A stretch of DNA of 64,000 bases from Nitrospirales bacterium (GCA_031315915.1 JALDRK010000022.1:1-64000), one strand, 5' to 3'. Counted from the first letter of the stretch, positions 17,158 through 25,719 are shown. The notes: generated from the sequence alone by a model not told the origin. Made by a program: numbers and translations.

Positions 17158-18417
17158 TTACGGTTGTTTTCCAGCGGTCGGGAGCGCGGGGTGCTCGACA
17201 AATACGGAAGCTGGAAACTTTGCCCCTGTAGTCGAATGACGCACTGTCCGTTTCAACACGAAGTCAAATAGCAAGGGATTATAGTCATAGATCTCATTGA
17301 GGGCTTCGCGTTCTTCAGAGGTGATATGGCCGGAAGACACGAGGGTTCGTGTCTGAATGACGATGTTGATCGCAGGCAGGGGATAGTCACTTCCATTGAT
17401 GAGTTTGGAATGGATGGAGGTTTTTGCCAGGATTTTGTCGAGGTTGTGTTTTCGATTAAATTGCGTCAGAGCTGAAATATCGGCAAATATCAGATCTTCA
17501 TATTTGGGATCGTCAAGCATCTGAATGGCCAGATCGACATACGGTGTGCCGGTCGGACAGATGGCCGCCTCCTCTTCTTCGCATTCCCCCAAACTGGCTA
17601 CATGAGCCATCACGACCTTTACCCCCATGTCCAAGGGCTTTTTTAACAAAAGCGGATTGCCCAATTGCTGGTGTTCTTCGGCTTCCGTAGCGACCTCTAC
17701 GCCGGTATGCGAGATCAGTACCATGTCGTATTCCTTCATAATGCGGTAGTAGGGATCAAGCTTGTCCTGCATGGTGTCTGACGTCGGATGAATGCCCATG
17801 GCATTGGGCAGCCATTTCACAAAACGAACCCCCTCCTGTGCATAGTGACGGAGGGCGGTTGTGGCATCCTCTCGATAGGGATGGATGGAAATGATGGGGA
17901 AAAAGATGTCGGGATGTTCCCTGGCCATGGTCATCACATATTCATTTGGGACATGAAATGTGGACAGTTCGCGATTGGGATTTCCCGATTCGTCATGAAA
18001 AAAATCGAACGCCATGATGCCGAACTTTCCATGCCCCGGCATGTGCTGAATGAGGTTTTTCAATCGCGAAAAATATTGGACGTCGGCCTGTTGTTCGTCA
18101 GTAATCACGGACGCACTCTTATAGATTTCAAACTGGAAAAAATGAACCAATCCGCTCCAAGGCGATTGCCAGTCTTCATTCACCCAGGTGCCATTCAGGT
18201 CAGGGTTCATGCCCAGCATATGCACGTGATAGTCGCGAAGCGCGTCAGGCGGTATGCCCTCGAATGCCTGTTCGATCAGAGCTTGAGCCTTGATGCTGAT
18301 GTGTTTCTCCAGATCCCCAGGGTGATGGTTAAACGCTCCTCCCACCAGATCACACCCGGCTAAGAACCAACCGATTCCAAACAAGATGAAGACAAGATTA
18401 TTTGGTGTATTTTTCAT
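17158..18417 (-). CDS. Amidohydrolase-type metal-dependent hydrolase, lipoprotein
   Basis: A 419-residue protein with a signal peptide and lipobox LAGC. The mature part is a TIM-barrel hydrolase of the amidohydrolase_2 type: RDYHVHMLG (HxH metal ligands), EGVRFVKWLPNAMGI, LISHTGVEVA, VVMAHVAS and a late NGSDYPLP supplying the last Asp ligand. An envelope-anchored member of this superfamily is uncommon, since most are cytoplasmic. Substrate is unknown. A Cys pair in the insert ECEEEEAAICPTG may form a disulfide, consistent with an extracytoplasmic location. It is not in an operon. Confidence 0.88.
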   Translation of the reverse strand: MKNTPNNLVFILFGIGWFLAGCDLVGGAFNHHPGDLEKHISIKAQALIEQAFEGIPPDALRDYHVHMLGMNPDLNGTWVNEDWQSPWSGLVHFFQFEIYKSASVITDEQQADVQYFSRLKNLIQHMPGHGKFGIMAFDFFHDESGNPNRELSTFHVPNEYVMTMAREHPDIFFPIISIHPYREDATTALRHYAQEGVRFVKWLPNAMGIHPTSDTMQDKLDPYYRIMKEYDMVLISHTGVEVATEAEEHQQLGNPLLLKKPLDMGVKVVMAHVASLGECEEEEAAICPTGTPYVDLAIQMLDDPKYEDLIFADISALTQFNRKHNLDKILAKTSIHSKLINGSDYPLPAINIVIQTRTLVSSGHITSEEREALNEIYDYNPLLFDFVLKRTVRHSTTGAKFPASVFVEHPALPTAGKQP

Positions 18418-19122
18418 GCGATCATGAAGAAGGATGTGATGGCCTCTAGTGTCTGGAATTACTGGTAAGTCGTATAGAAGAAGGCGATTTCAGTAAAAAT
18501 GATTGAAGGGGTTCAAGGCAATTTTCTGTTAATTTCGCGATAAAGACAAGCGCATTCCAAATTCCTTTCTTGGTTTATTGTATAAATGACCAAAATTCGT
18601 CCTTTCATAATTCAGAGTATGTGACTGTATGGTGTGGGTTTGCATTTGAGGATGCGTGCGTGCATGGAGAATCGATTGTATCTCAAAAAATTTTTGTTCC
18701 CCATCAAACCGTCTAGGACTTGTGGAGCAATCGCGAGGTCTAAACGAGTATAATCGACACCTCTCAGTCGTGGGCAGTTGGGCATTCGCAGTTTACTTAA
18801 AGTGGATGTGGACCCATTCAAGGAGGTGGGTGTTATGCCGACCTGCATAAGATTCCGTGATAAATGGTCCCATGGGAATAACTCATTGAAATGATAACGA
18901 TTATGGCGTATTCTTCAGGAAAATTGATTGTTTTTTATACGGTCAGAAACTCGAAGATCCGGCTCTTATACGAATCAGTTTATACATTGTTGGGCCGTTG
19001 AAGTGTAAGTGGCGCCGCAAGATATCGCTTGGCTGAAAGCGTCTAGGGGCAACACTGGTGCCGTGACTACGTGCTTTCGGGGCTAGGCTAGAACACCAAG
19101 TAGAATCGAAAAGGAAAAATGA
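18418..19122. other. Intergenic region at the left edge of the cassette array
   Basis: About 700 bases with no credible gene, AT-rich between 18480 and 18660. A GTTGGGC heptamer at 18989-18995 matches the GTTRRRY core of an integron recombination site and could mark the left boundary of the first cassette. No partner RYYYAAC motif was found at the right distance upstream, so this boundary is tentative. The ribosome site AAAGGA of the first cassette gene lies at the right end. Confidence 0.4.
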
Positions 19123-19854
19123 ATGGATATGACCTTCGATCGACTATCAAGCACACAGTTCGAAGAGTTTTGCGCGGATTTGTTGCGAGCGAATGGGTTT
19201 GTAAACATAGATTGGCGGAAAGGGACTGGATTGCCGACCAGTCCCGCGGATAAGGGGCGCGACATAGTGTGCGACCATTTGCGCGTTGAGCCCGATGCGA
19301 GCCAGCACTTCGAAAAGTGGTTTGTGGACTGCAAGCATTTTAGGAAGGGCATACCTCCAAAGGAGCTTCGGAACTTACTCGCATGGGCGGAAGCTGAAAG
19401 GCCAGATGTCGCACTTATCGCGGCATCCAACTTCCTGAGTAATACCGCAAAGGAATATCTCGAAGCGTACAGACGAAACAATCGTCCCGGCTTCAAGATA
19501 CGCTATTGGGAGAAACCACAGCTCGTTCGGATGCTTCGCAGCAAGGTAAGTCTGCAAAGAAAGTACAATCTAACGAGCGTTCCAATTAGAAGCACTAAAG
19601 ATATTCTGCGTGCAGAGGAAGAGTTCTTTACCAAAGTTTGGTACGGAAGAAAACAGAGCGCTGCAGATTGTCGAGCACAAGGAACGCCGGAATACATCAT
19701 TAAAGGCATGCTCAAAGCCAAGCGGGACGCTGAAACGCGCTATGGCAGGAAGAATCTCGGTCCATGGAACGATTTCGAGTGGGGAATGCTTAGCGGGAAG
19801 CTCTCAGCCCTTCGTTGGGTGCTGGGAGATGAATGGGACATGCTTGATACATGA
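19123..19854 (+). CDS. Mrr-like restriction endonuclease-fold protein (cassette gene)
   Basis: A 243-residue protein. The N-terminal LSSTQFEEFCADLLRANGF is the usual first helix of Mrr/NERD-like nucleases. The catalytic core is DKGRDIVCDH (Asp47) followed by WFVDCKHF with D69-x-K71, a PD-(D/E)XK pattern in which the middle acid is Asp. The C-terminal part (IIKGMLKAKRDAETRYG) is a separate helical region of unknown role. It is probably a cytoplasmic nuclease that recognises DNA. The ATG follows AAAGGA by 8 bases. It is the first gene of an integron-like cassette array; the attC-like site begins 40 bases after its stop. Confidence 0.8.
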   Translation: MDMTFDRLSSTQFEEFCADLLRANGFVNIDWRKGTGLPTSPADKGRDIVCDHLRVEPDASQHFEKWFVDCKHFRKGIPPKELRNLLAWAEAERPDVALIAASNFLSNTAKEYLEAYRRNNRPGFKIRYWEKPQLVRMLRSKVSLQRKYNLTSVPIRSTKDILRAEEEFFTKVWYGRKQSAADCRAQGTPEYIIKGMLKAKRDAETRYGRKNLGPWNDFEWGMLSGKLSALRWVLGDEWDMLDT

Positions 19855-19894
19855 GAGTCATTCGCTACGGTGCTTGGTGGGAGTGACAATGATG

Positions 19895-19958
19895 GCCCAA
19901 CAATCCGTTGCAGCCGATGGTCGCAAGGACGCGACGCCAGCTGAACGGTAGGTTAGGT
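19895..19958 (+). other. attC-like recombination site 1
   Basis: A 64-base site after the nuclease gene. The left core is GCCCAAC (19895-19901) and the right core GTTAGGT (19952-19958), matching RYYYAAC and GTTRRRY. Inside, CCGTTGCAGC on the left pairs with GCTGAACGG on the right with one extra base on the left arm, the bulge expected of attC. The left half AACAATCCGTTGCAGCCGA strongly resembles that of well-known aadA-type attC sites. Confidence 0.8.
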
Positions 19959-19965
19959 GTCATAG

Positions 19966-20574
19966 ATGCGTACACTACCTTCTTGCCACGCGAGGATTCC
20001 AAAGCTCGTCGAGGAGCAAATATCCGCGCTCGGTGCAGCATGGGCCATCAGCGAGGATCGACCATGCATTTCTGCACACATGCTCAACGCCTCGGAGCAA
20101 CTGTTGGACGAGTGGTTTAGCGACCGCGTCCTCGCTATCGTGATCCGCAAGCACAACCGGAATCGCGGAACCGTGGTGTCAAGCATCTCGGGCCGATTGC
20201 TAGTTCCTACGGACAATAGCCCTGCACAGTGGGTGTTCAGTTTAGCCTATGCAGGCGAGTGCCCGACAAAGCGTCAACTCGCTGACCTCCTAAGGGACGA
20301 CAAGGTGCCTGTCGCCATGGCAATGTCGAAGGAAGAAAAGGCCTCCGCGGCACGGAAGTGCGCTTTGGGCCAGTACAGCGTCAACCGCAAGGGCTGGAAG
20401 CTGGCCCACGCCAACGACATCGGTTTCAGGTCTTCGCGGTCCCTTGGCGAGATTCCGGACGCCGACCTCAAGGCTCACTTCATGGCATTTCTGTCACCCA
20501 GGAACATGTTCGTCGTTCCATCCGCATGGGCAGGCCTCGCCGAGGTCGAATCCTTTGCGCGGCACTTCCGATGA
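19966..20574 (+). CDS. Hypothetical cassette-encoded protein
   Basis: A 202-residue protein with no recognised family. The ATG lies 7 bases after attC site 1 and the stop 1 base before attC site 2, so the gene fills its cassette almost exactly, as is usual for cassettes. It contains LLDEWFSDRVLAIVIRKHN and CPTKRQLADLLRDDKVPVA, mixed alpha/beta in character, with no signal peptide. High GC and the fit to cassette boundaries support it as a real gene. Function is unknown. Confidence 0.7.
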   Translation: MRTLPSCHARIPKLVEEQISALGAAWAISEDRPCISAHMLNASEQLLDEWFSDRVLAIVIRKHNRNRGTVVSSISGRLLVPTDNSPAQWVFSLAYAGECPTKRQLADLLRDDKVPVAMAMSKEEKASAARKCALGQYSVNRKGWKLAHANDIGFRSSRSLGEIPDADLKAHFMAFLSPRNMFVVPSAWAGLAEVESFARHFR

Positions 20575-20575
20575 C

Positions 20576-20657
20576 GCCTAACCCGTGCATCGAGCCGACC
20601 GCCCACCAGCGGCGCTGGCGGTGTTGTGCTGACTCGACGTGCCGGAGGGCGTTGGAT
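20576..20657 (+). other. attC-like recombination site 2
   Basis: An 82-base site directly after the preceding stop. The left core is GCCTAAC (20576-20582) and the right core GTTGGAT (20651-20657). Between them ATCGAGCCGAC partly pairs with GACTCGACGTG, and a central CCAGCGGCGCTGG forms a GC-rich hairpin. The overall arrangement matches an attC site. Confidence 0.75.
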
Positions 20658-20789
20658 GAAGGGGCAGCGGATGGTAGCCAAGGGGTATGACGGGGCCGTG
20701 GGGGCTCGGGTTGGCGAGGGAGAAATTGATGCGCGGTCGAAGGAACGGAGTCCGTGTCTGGGGCCGCGCATTTCCAGCCGCCTGTGGCG

Positions 20790-20854
20790 GCCGAATAAGC
20801 GGCTCGAACGGACGGGCCTCCCGGCCCTCTGCTCAGCCTCGGACTCCGTTGGGC
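20790..20854 (+). other. attC-like recombination site 3, with a gene-less cassette to its left
   Basis: The right core GTTGGGC (20848-20854) is perfect and the left core GCCGAAT (20790-20796) is degenerate. GGGCC and GGCCC pair around a TCCC loop, flanked by GGCT...AGCC. The segment 20658-20789 between sites 2 and 3 holds no convincing gene and may be an empty or very short cassette. The stretch CTGCTCAGCC-CGGACTCCGT recurs in site 4. Confidence 0.65.
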
Positions 20855-20894
20855 GGCTTGCCATCTGTAACTCTATGGGTTACAGTTTGCAGGC

Positions 20895-21173
20895 GTGATC
20901 CGTGGATTCAAACACAAGGGTTTAGGCAGATTCTTCGAGACGGGGTCCAAGTCAGGCATCCACGCACAACACGCTAAACGACTTCGCCTCATCTTGGGCC
21001 GTCTGAGCGCTGCCACCGGCCCCAGAGATATGGCACTTCCGGGACTAGACCTTCATCCACTCAAGGGTGAGAGAAAGGGCACATGGGCCGTATCGGTCAG
21101 CGGGAACTGGCGGGTGACGTTCAAGTTTGTTGGAAAGGACGCTGATGCAGTTGATTATGAGGACTATCACTGA
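20895..21173 (+). CDS. higB: HigB-type toxin (RelE superfamily)
   Basis: A 92-residue toxin with a GTG start giving MIRGFKHKGLGRFFETGS, the typical HigB beginning. It contains HAKRLRLILGRLSAAT and the basic catalytic end GNWRVTFKFVGKDADAVDYEDYH. HigB toxins cleave mRNA on the ribosome. The antitoxin gene follows 12 bases downstream, in the toxin-first order characteristic of higBA. The pair sits as one cassette between attC-like sites 3 and 4; toxin-antitoxin pairs are frequent in integron arrays and may stabilise them. Confidence 0.93.
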   Translation: MIRGFKHKGLGRFFETGSKSGIHAQHAKRLRLILGRLSAATGPRDMALPGLDLHPLKGERKGTWAVSVSGNWRVTFKFVGKDADAVDYEDYH

Positions 21174-21185
21174 GGGGTCATAGCC

Positions 21186-21473
21186 ATGCGCATGCACAAT
21201 CCACCTCACCCCGGGGCAATCATCAAGACCCTTTGTTTGGACCCACTCGGTGTGAGTGTCACGCAGGCAGCCCGGGCGTTGGGGGTCAGTCGCAAGACCC
21301 TTTCCGCCATTCTGAATGGTCGTTCGGGGATCAGTCCCGAGATGGCCGTCCGCTTGTCCATTGCGTTTGGCACCTCGGCTGAGAGCTGGCTCAACCAGCA
21401 AACCCAGTACGACCTGTGGCACGCCGAGCAACGTCGCAAACAGCTTCGGGTTGCCAAGCTGGCAGCGGGGTAG
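21186..21473 (+). CDS. higA: HigA-type antitoxin (HTH, XRE family)
   Basis: A 95-residue antitoxin with an XRE helix-turn-helix: [20 protein letters not shown], then [21 protein letters not shown] (the recognition helix region) and [17 protein letters not shown]. It neutralises HigB and should repress the shared promoter in the short leader between attC site 3 and higB. The HPGxxIK start is diagnostic of the HigA group. It ends 6 bases before attC-like site 4. Confidence 0.95.
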   Translation: MRMHNPPHPGAIIKTLCLDPLGVSVTQAARALGVSRKTLSAILNGRSGISPEMAVRLSIAFGTSAESWLNQQTQYDLWHAEQRRKQLRVAKLAAG

Positions 21474-21479
21474 CTCAAC

Positions 21480-21558
21480 GCCCAACCACCCGCTTTAGAC
21501 TGATCGCTTGGACCCGAGTGGCCTGCGGCTCCCTGCTCAGCCGCGGACTCCGTCAGCT
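21480..21558 (+). other. attC-like recombination site 4 (degenerate right core)
   Basis: The left core GCCCAAC (21480-21486) is perfect; the right end GTCAGCT (21552-21558) departs from GTTRRRY at two positions. The right arm CTGCTCAGCCGCGGACTCCGT repeats the right arm of site 3 with one change, which supports common origin. The altered core may make this site inactive. Confidence 0.6.
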
Positions 21559-21579
21559 GTGCATACCATTTACTGAAAC

Positions 21580-22017
21580 ATGCGCAACTCAAAATCGTCG
21601 TCTCGAAAAGGTAGGAAGAAACGACCGTCATCGTCAGCCAGATCCTTGACTGGCCAAAGGCACTCGAAACTTCCGTCTGTAGAGGAAGACATTGAGCCAC
21701 TCTCGCCTGCTCAGATAAGAGAACTGAAACGACGCGTCCGTGATTCCCGCGATCCCATTAGATATATGTTGGTGTCAGAATTCAGTCGGCGTTTCATTCT
21801 TTACTACAACGTTTCCGATGATGTGTATGCCATGAACGATCCGGTGGAAGGGACACTGTTCAAGCGACTGAAGACTGCGGAGAGCGTGCAACAGTTTCTC
21901 GGACAGGGCACGTCGATCGTGAAGTACACCACCAAAGGCGGCAAATTGAAACGGCTGTCTCCGTATCAAGGGACTTGGGACAAGAGACGAAAAAGCAAAT
22001 CAAGAAAAGACGCCTAA
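21580..22017 (+). CDS. Hypothetical basic cassette-encoded protein
   Basis: A 145-residue protein. The first 40 residues and last 15 are strongly basic (SSSRKGRKKRPSSS and DKRRKSKSRKDA), around a compact middle with DSRDPIRYMLVSEFSRRFILYYNVSDDVYAMND. The basic ends suggest nucleic-acid binding, which is inference only. The stop lies inside the GCCTAAC that starts the next attC-like site, the usual cassette layout. No family was recognised. Confidence 0.7.
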   Translation: MRNSKSSSRKGRKKRPSSSARSLTGQRHSKLPSVEEDIEPLSPAQIRELKRRVRDSRDPIRYMLVSEFSRRFILYYNVSDDVYAMNDPVEGTLFKRLKTAESVQQFLGQGTSIVKYTTKGGKLKRLSPYQGTWDKRRKSKSRKDA

Positions 22018-22064
22018 CACGCCGCTACACTTTCTGCGAACAAAATATGGATCAGCGGTTGGCT
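22012..22064 (+). other. attC-like site 5, short and degenerate
   Basis: The left core GCCTAAC (22012-22018) overlaps the preceding stop. CCGCT near the left pairs with AGCGG near the right, but the right core GTTGGCT has one mismatch to GTTRRRY and the site is only 53 bases. It probably marks the right end of the array before the core gene fumC. Confidence 0.45.
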
Positions 22065-22257
22065 GAACCGAATTCTGGTCTGATTTCGTGGGAGAAAATC
22101 AGTTGGGTACGATATGAAAAATTTGATGGAACTGATATCGTGCTCTAAAATCGGGGGCTATGGGACTGTGTCTTTGCCTGTACGGTAAAGGGCCTTCTTC
22201 TCATCGGTCATTCAAACTCGGATAACCAAGTGCAAGCGATTGGCTTTTAGGTGATAC

Positions 22258-23661
22258 ATGAACCACAAGTCAGGTGATATCCGCACCGAGACCGACTCTT
22301 TTGGGCCCATCGATGTCCCGTCCGACAAATATTGGGGCGCACAAACCCAACGTTCCCTGAGCAATTTTAGAATCGGCACGGAACGTCTACCTCGTCCTCT
22401 CATCCGGGCCTTGGGAATCATTAAACGATGTGCGGCGCTCACCAATGTCGCACTGCACGATCTGGATGAGAGGATCGGCCATGCCATTGCGGCGGTCGCT
22501 CTGGATGTCATCGATGGAAAGATGGACGAACACTTTCCTTTGGTGGTCTGGCAAACGGGGTCCGGCACGCAATCCAACATGAATGCGAACGAGGTAATCG
22601 CCAACCTCGCGATCGAACGTCTGGGCGGAATCCTGGGATCCAAAACGCCGGTCCATCCGAACGATCACTGCAATCGAGGACAATCTTCCAATGATGTCTT
22701 CCCGACGGCCATGCATATCGCGACTGTGGAGCAGTTACATCACGGTCTTATCCCGTCATTGGATCAGGCTTACCAAGCTCTTTTAGCTAAATCGCTCGCA
22801 TGGCAGGACATCGTCAAAATTGGCCGCACGCATTTGCAGGATGCGACACCCCTGACCCTAGGGCAGGAATTTTCCGGATATGCGGAACAAGTGAAGTTAG
22901 GAATCGATCGGATTCAGGACAGTCTCAAACGGTTGTATCCACTTGCCCAAGGAGGAACGGCGGTGGGGACCGGATTGAACGCCATGCCGGGTTTTGGCGA
23001 GAAATTTGCGGAAGAGGTGGCGAAATTTACGAAGCTTCTTTTTCAATCGGCTCCCAACAAGTTCGAAGCGTTGGCCACCCATGATGCGATGGTGGAAGTC
23101 TCGGGAGTCTTGAATACCATCGCGGTGAGTCTCAATAAGATCGCCAATGATCTCCGGCTGTTGGGTTCCGGGCCTCGCTCGGGTCTCGCTGAACTTTCCC
23201 TCCCTGAAAACGAGCCGGGTTCTTCCATCATGCCGGGAAAGGTGAACCCCACTCAATGTGAAGCGATGACCATGGTCTGTGCTCAGATCATGGGTAACCA
23301 CACCACTATCACCATTGCCGGAGCGCAAGGTCATCTTGAGCTGAATGTGTTCAAGCCGGTTATAGCCTACAACGTATTACAGTCCATCCGTCTTCTGAGC
23401 GATGCGATCAGGAGTTTCACTGAGAATTGTCTTGTCGGAATTGAACCGAACATCTCGAGAATTTCCGAGCTGATGGAACGGTCGCTGATGCTGGTCACGG
23501 CATTGGTGCCGCATATCGGGTACGATAAGGCGGCCAAGATCGCCCAGGCGGCCTTGAAGAATGGCACGACCCTCCGGGAAGAGGCTATCGCCAGCGGGTG
23601 GGTAACCGAGAAAGAATTCGATCGGTATGTGAAGCCGAATGAAATGATTCGTCCCAAATGA
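22258..23661 (+). CDS. fumC: Fumarate hydratase class II
   Basis: The iron-free fumarase that interconverts fumarate and malate in the TCA cycle, in either direction. The 467-residue length is normal. Signatures are [19 protein letters not shown] (residues 100-118), [16 protein letters not shown] with the catalytic His192, and the superfamily loop [11 protein letters not shown] (321-331) with the catalytic Ser. Start ATG follows AGGTG. It lies right of the cassette array and 150 bases left of a broken antitoxin gene. It is not in an operon. Homotetramer expected. Confidence 0.98.
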   Translation: MNHKSGDIRTETDSFGPIDVPSDKYWGAQTQRSLSNFRIGTERLPRPLIRALGIIKRCAALTNVALHDLDERIGHAIAAVALDVIDGKMDEHFPLVVWQTGSGTQSNMNANEVIANLAIERLGGILGSKTPVHPNDHCNRGQSSNDVFPTAMHIATVEQLHHGLIPSLDQAYQALLAKSLAWQDIVKIGRTHLQDATPLTLGQEFSGYAEQVKLGIDRIQDSLKRLYPLAQGGTAVGTGLNAMPGFGEKFAEEVAKFTKLLFQSAPNKFEALATHDAMVEVSGVLNTIAVSLNKIANDLRLLGSGPRSGLAELSLPENEPGSSIMPGKVNPTQCEAMTMVCAQIMGNHTTITIAGAQGHLELNVFKPVIAYNVLQSIRLLSDAIRSFTENCLVGIEPNISRISELMERSLMLVTALVPHIGYDKAAKIAQAALKNGTTLREEAIASGWVTEKEFDRYVKPNEMIRPK

Positions 23662-23813
23662 TCTCAGGAAACGGTACCGGTCTTGCCGAAGTAAAGATGG
23701 CCTATCATTGCTGAAACCGTTGACCCTGGTAGGCTACTGTGTCTCCGAAAGCAAATTGGTTGATCGCAGAGCTTATGCTACCATGAGGCCAAAATTTCAA
23801 TTTGGAGTACGTT

Positions 23814-23940
23814 ATGGAAACCAAACCACAGATCTTGAAAGCAATCGAAGGCGTGCCTGATGACGGAAGGGGGTAAGGTGACAATTAACCGTCTTGATGT
23901 TCTATACAAGGTCGAGAAAAAATTCACAAGGAGTGAAAAT
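23814..23940 (+). pseudogene. Broken small antitoxin-like gene
   Basis: A good ribosome site (GGAG, 7 bases) precedes an ATG giving METKPQILKAIEGVPDDG, then a stop after 20 codons. In a shifted frame the text continues as VTINRLDVLYKVEKKF. Together they match small 'addiction module' antitoxins of the form ILxAIxxxPDDxxxxxxIxxLxxLYKIEK. One or two base changes in the G-rich GGAAGGGGGTAAGG stretch break the gene. It lies just upstream of HicB and may be the relic of another toxin-antitoxin pair. Confidence 0.65.
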
Positions 23941-23957
23941 TTAAGGAGTGAAAATTT
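23928..23957 (+). repeat. Perfect tandem 15-base repeat carrying the hicB ribosome site
   Basis: AAGGAGTGAAAATTT occurs twice in tandem (23928-23942 and 23943-23957), so the hicB ATG at 23959 is preceded by two AAGGAG sites. The copy number could alter translation start efficiency by slippage. The repeat begins inside the broken antitoxin remnant. Confidence 0.9.
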
Positions 23958-23958
23958 T

Positions 23959-24150
23959 ATGAAACAAAAAATCACCTATTGGAAAGAATCAGATGGGAAG
24001 TACCTGGGTTATCTGAATGATTATCCCGAACACTGGACCCAGGGAGAAAACCTTGAAGACCTCAAAGAGCACCTTCTCGATTTATATAAAGAATTTAGTA
24101 AAGACGATCTTCCGGGTATCAAGAAGGTTGAAGAAATCGAGGTTGGATGA
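23959..24150 (+). CDS. hicB: HicB-like antitoxin
   Basis: A 63-residue protein starting just after the tandem ribosome-site repeat. The core ITYWKESDGKYLGYLNDYPEH followed by TQGENLEDLKEHLLDLYKEF is the partial RNase H-like fold of HicB antitoxins. No C-terminal DNA-binding domain is present, so this is the short type, and repression may not be its task. The HicA gene overlaps its stop by 4 bases (ATGA). The frame is open upstream into the broken antitoxin, but the strong ribosome site favours this start. Confidence 0.85.
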   Translation: MKQKITYWKESDGKYLGYLNDYPEHWTQGENLEDLKEHLLDLYKEFSKDDLPGIKKVEEIEVG

Positions 24151-24326
24151 AGCGAACGGCTCTCATCGATAAAATTGAGAGTTTGGGATGTGTTCTTATC
24201 CGCCACGGTGCCAAACATGATATTTACCACAATCCGAAAACAGGAATGACCCAGCCGATACCGCGTCACCGGGAAATTAATGAATTCCTCGCTAAAAAAA
24301 TAATTCGCGACCTCTCCAATAGTTAA
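24147..24326 (+). CDS. hicA: HicA-like toxin (mRNA interferase)
   Basis: A 59-residue gene overlapping hicB by ATGA. It reads MKRTALIDKIESLGCVLIRH, then GAKHDIYHNP, then PIPRHREINEFLAKKIIRDL. This is the dsRBD-like HicA fold with the catalytic His in the GxKHDIYxNP motif, followed by the usual PRHxEI segment. HicA toxins cleave mRNA and are held inactive by HicB. It is an unusual order only in that antitoxin comes first; both orders are known. Short length is normal for the family. Confidence 0.88.
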   Translation: MKRTALIDKIESLGCVLIRHGAKHDIYHNPKTGMTQPIPRHREINEFLAKKIIRDLSNS

Positions 24327-24471
24327 CTACCAACAGCCAATTCCATCGAAGACCAATGATCCCGCTGGATCAAGGCACTGATACCTCCCCTGGTTGGAAC
24401 CCGGGAGTGTGTCGACTCGGATTGACACACATGTAATGATGGTGAACCGAGGAAGCCAGTGAAAGGAATTT

Positions 24472-24714
24472 TTAGCCGGCTTTTTTGACGTAGGCTTTGT
24501 AGATTGTTTTGTCCGTCCCGTTCTCTTCTTCCATTCCGACCATGGCATGTCCGGTGGTTTCACACCAGGCCGGCATATCCTTTTTGATCCCTTCGTCATC
24601 CGAAATGACTTCAAGCACCTGGCCAGGGGTGAGTTCCTTGATTTTTTTTGAGGTCAGAATAATGGGCATCGGACAGAAATACCCTAAAGTGTCCAGTTTA
24701 ATATCGGCTTGCAT
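24472..24714 (-). CDS. tusA: TusA family sulfur carrier protein
   Basis: An 80-residue TusA-like protein with the active Cys14 in GYFCPMPI (CPxP motif) and the usual LTPGQVLEVISDD strand-turn. TusA proteins carry sulfur as a persulfide. A DsrE-family gene lies 26 bases upstream on the same strand, so the two are likely co-transcribed, as in many sulfur-trafficking modules. A DsrE partner that exchanges sulfur with TusA is the natural reading, though no rhodanese or hdr genes are in the window. Confidence 0.95.
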   Translation of the reverse strand: MQADIKLDTLGYFCPMPIILTSKKIKELTPGQVLEVISDDEGIKKDMPAWCETTGHAMVGMEEENGTDKTIYKAYVKKAG

Positions 24715-24740
24715 GATTGATCGTCCTTGTTCCGTGAACG

Positions 24741-25271
24741 TTAAATGAATAAGTTAACTGATCCCTGACGGGCTTCGGCTAAGTAGGTGGACACCCCTGC
24801 GAGTTGGTCAATTCCGTCGATCAGTGTATCCTTGGAAATACCCATGAGGCCAAGCGTGGTGGTACAGGCAATCATTTTGACCCCCAAGTCCTGGGCGGTT
24901 TCCATGAGTTCGGGGATGCCGGGCATCCGGTTATCTTTCATGACCTTTTTCATCATGGTGGTGCCCAGGCCGCCGAAATGGAAACGTGAGAGTGGCAGGC
25001 GGCTGGCCCCCCCTTTGTTGAGCCATCCAAAAGCCCGGCGCAGCCAATCCTTGGGAGAGCTGCTGACATTTTCCTTGCGTATGGCATTCAGTCCCCAAAA
25101 TGTGTAAAACATCGTCACCTGCATGCCCATGGCGGCGGCGCCGGTGGCGATAATCAACGCGGCCATGACGCGGTCCATGTCTCCGCTGAGCACCACAAGG
25201 GTAACTCTATCGGGCTTGGTTTCTCGAAGTTCGGCCAGGGCGGTATGAGGTTCAAGTTTGGTCATGCTCAT
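24741..25271 (-). CDS. DsrE/DsrF/DrsH-like family protein
   Basis: The ATG of MSMTKLEPH gives 176 residues and follows AGGTG; an upstream extension of 39 residues is unlikely. The family core is VTLVVLSGDMDRVMAALIIATGAAAMGMQVTMF, in which the DMDR... and later IACTTTLGLMGI (Cys) are typical of the DrsE_2 group. These proteins act in persulfide transfer together with TusA and rhodaneses. It precedes tusA by 26 bases, forming an operon. Large central loop WLRRAFGWLNKGGASRLPL is amphipathic and may touch the membrane. Confidence 0.9.
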   Translation of the reverse strand: MSMTKLEPHTALAELRETKPDRVTLVVLSGDMDRVMAALIIATGAAAMGMQVTMFYTFWGLNAIRKENVSSSPKDWLRRAFGWLNKGGASRLPLSRFHFGGLGTTMMKKVMKDNRMPGIPELMETAQDLGVKMIACTTTLGLMGISKDTLIDGIDQLAGVSTYLAEARQGSVNLFI

Positions 25272-25719
25272 GGTATCACCTATTCTTCGTGTGTCAGGAA
25301 TGAAGTCTCTATTTAATAATGAAGTCTGGTCATGGGTGAAATGATTACAGGATGGTTCCGAAAACCCTCCGGTCCCCTTGCCTTCCATAACGGTCGAGCA
25401 CGAAAACTCGTGATTTGACTATAAACCTCAAATTTTTTCAGTGTCAAGAAAAAGGCAAGAGATCCTGGAGCCTTTTAATCCTCGCGTATATGCAGGATCA
25501 GGAAGTGAGGATCGATAGAAACACAGAAGGTGAATCGGAGTTGGGGGCATTAAATTTGATCTTTTCCCTTTTCACATCCTCAGGTACAATACGTTAGTAA
25601 AGTGACAATTTCACCAAAATTCTACTTATGGTTACATCATAACATCGAATACACCGAAACGGATCCAAACCGACATCGAGTAAAGTTATGGAGCCCTTAA
25701 TCCATTGGGGAGGAAATGT
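25272..25719. other. Divergent intergenic region
   Basis: About 450 bases between dsrE and the CBS-protein gene. It holds both promoters. An AT-rich stretch lies near 25555-25630. No gene, repeat or clear hairpin was identified. Confidence 0.4.

Noticed and set aside
18989-18995. Integron attI site
   Set aside because: GTTGGGC fits the core, but no integrase gene or attI-like DR sites were seen; kept only as a possible cassette boundary.
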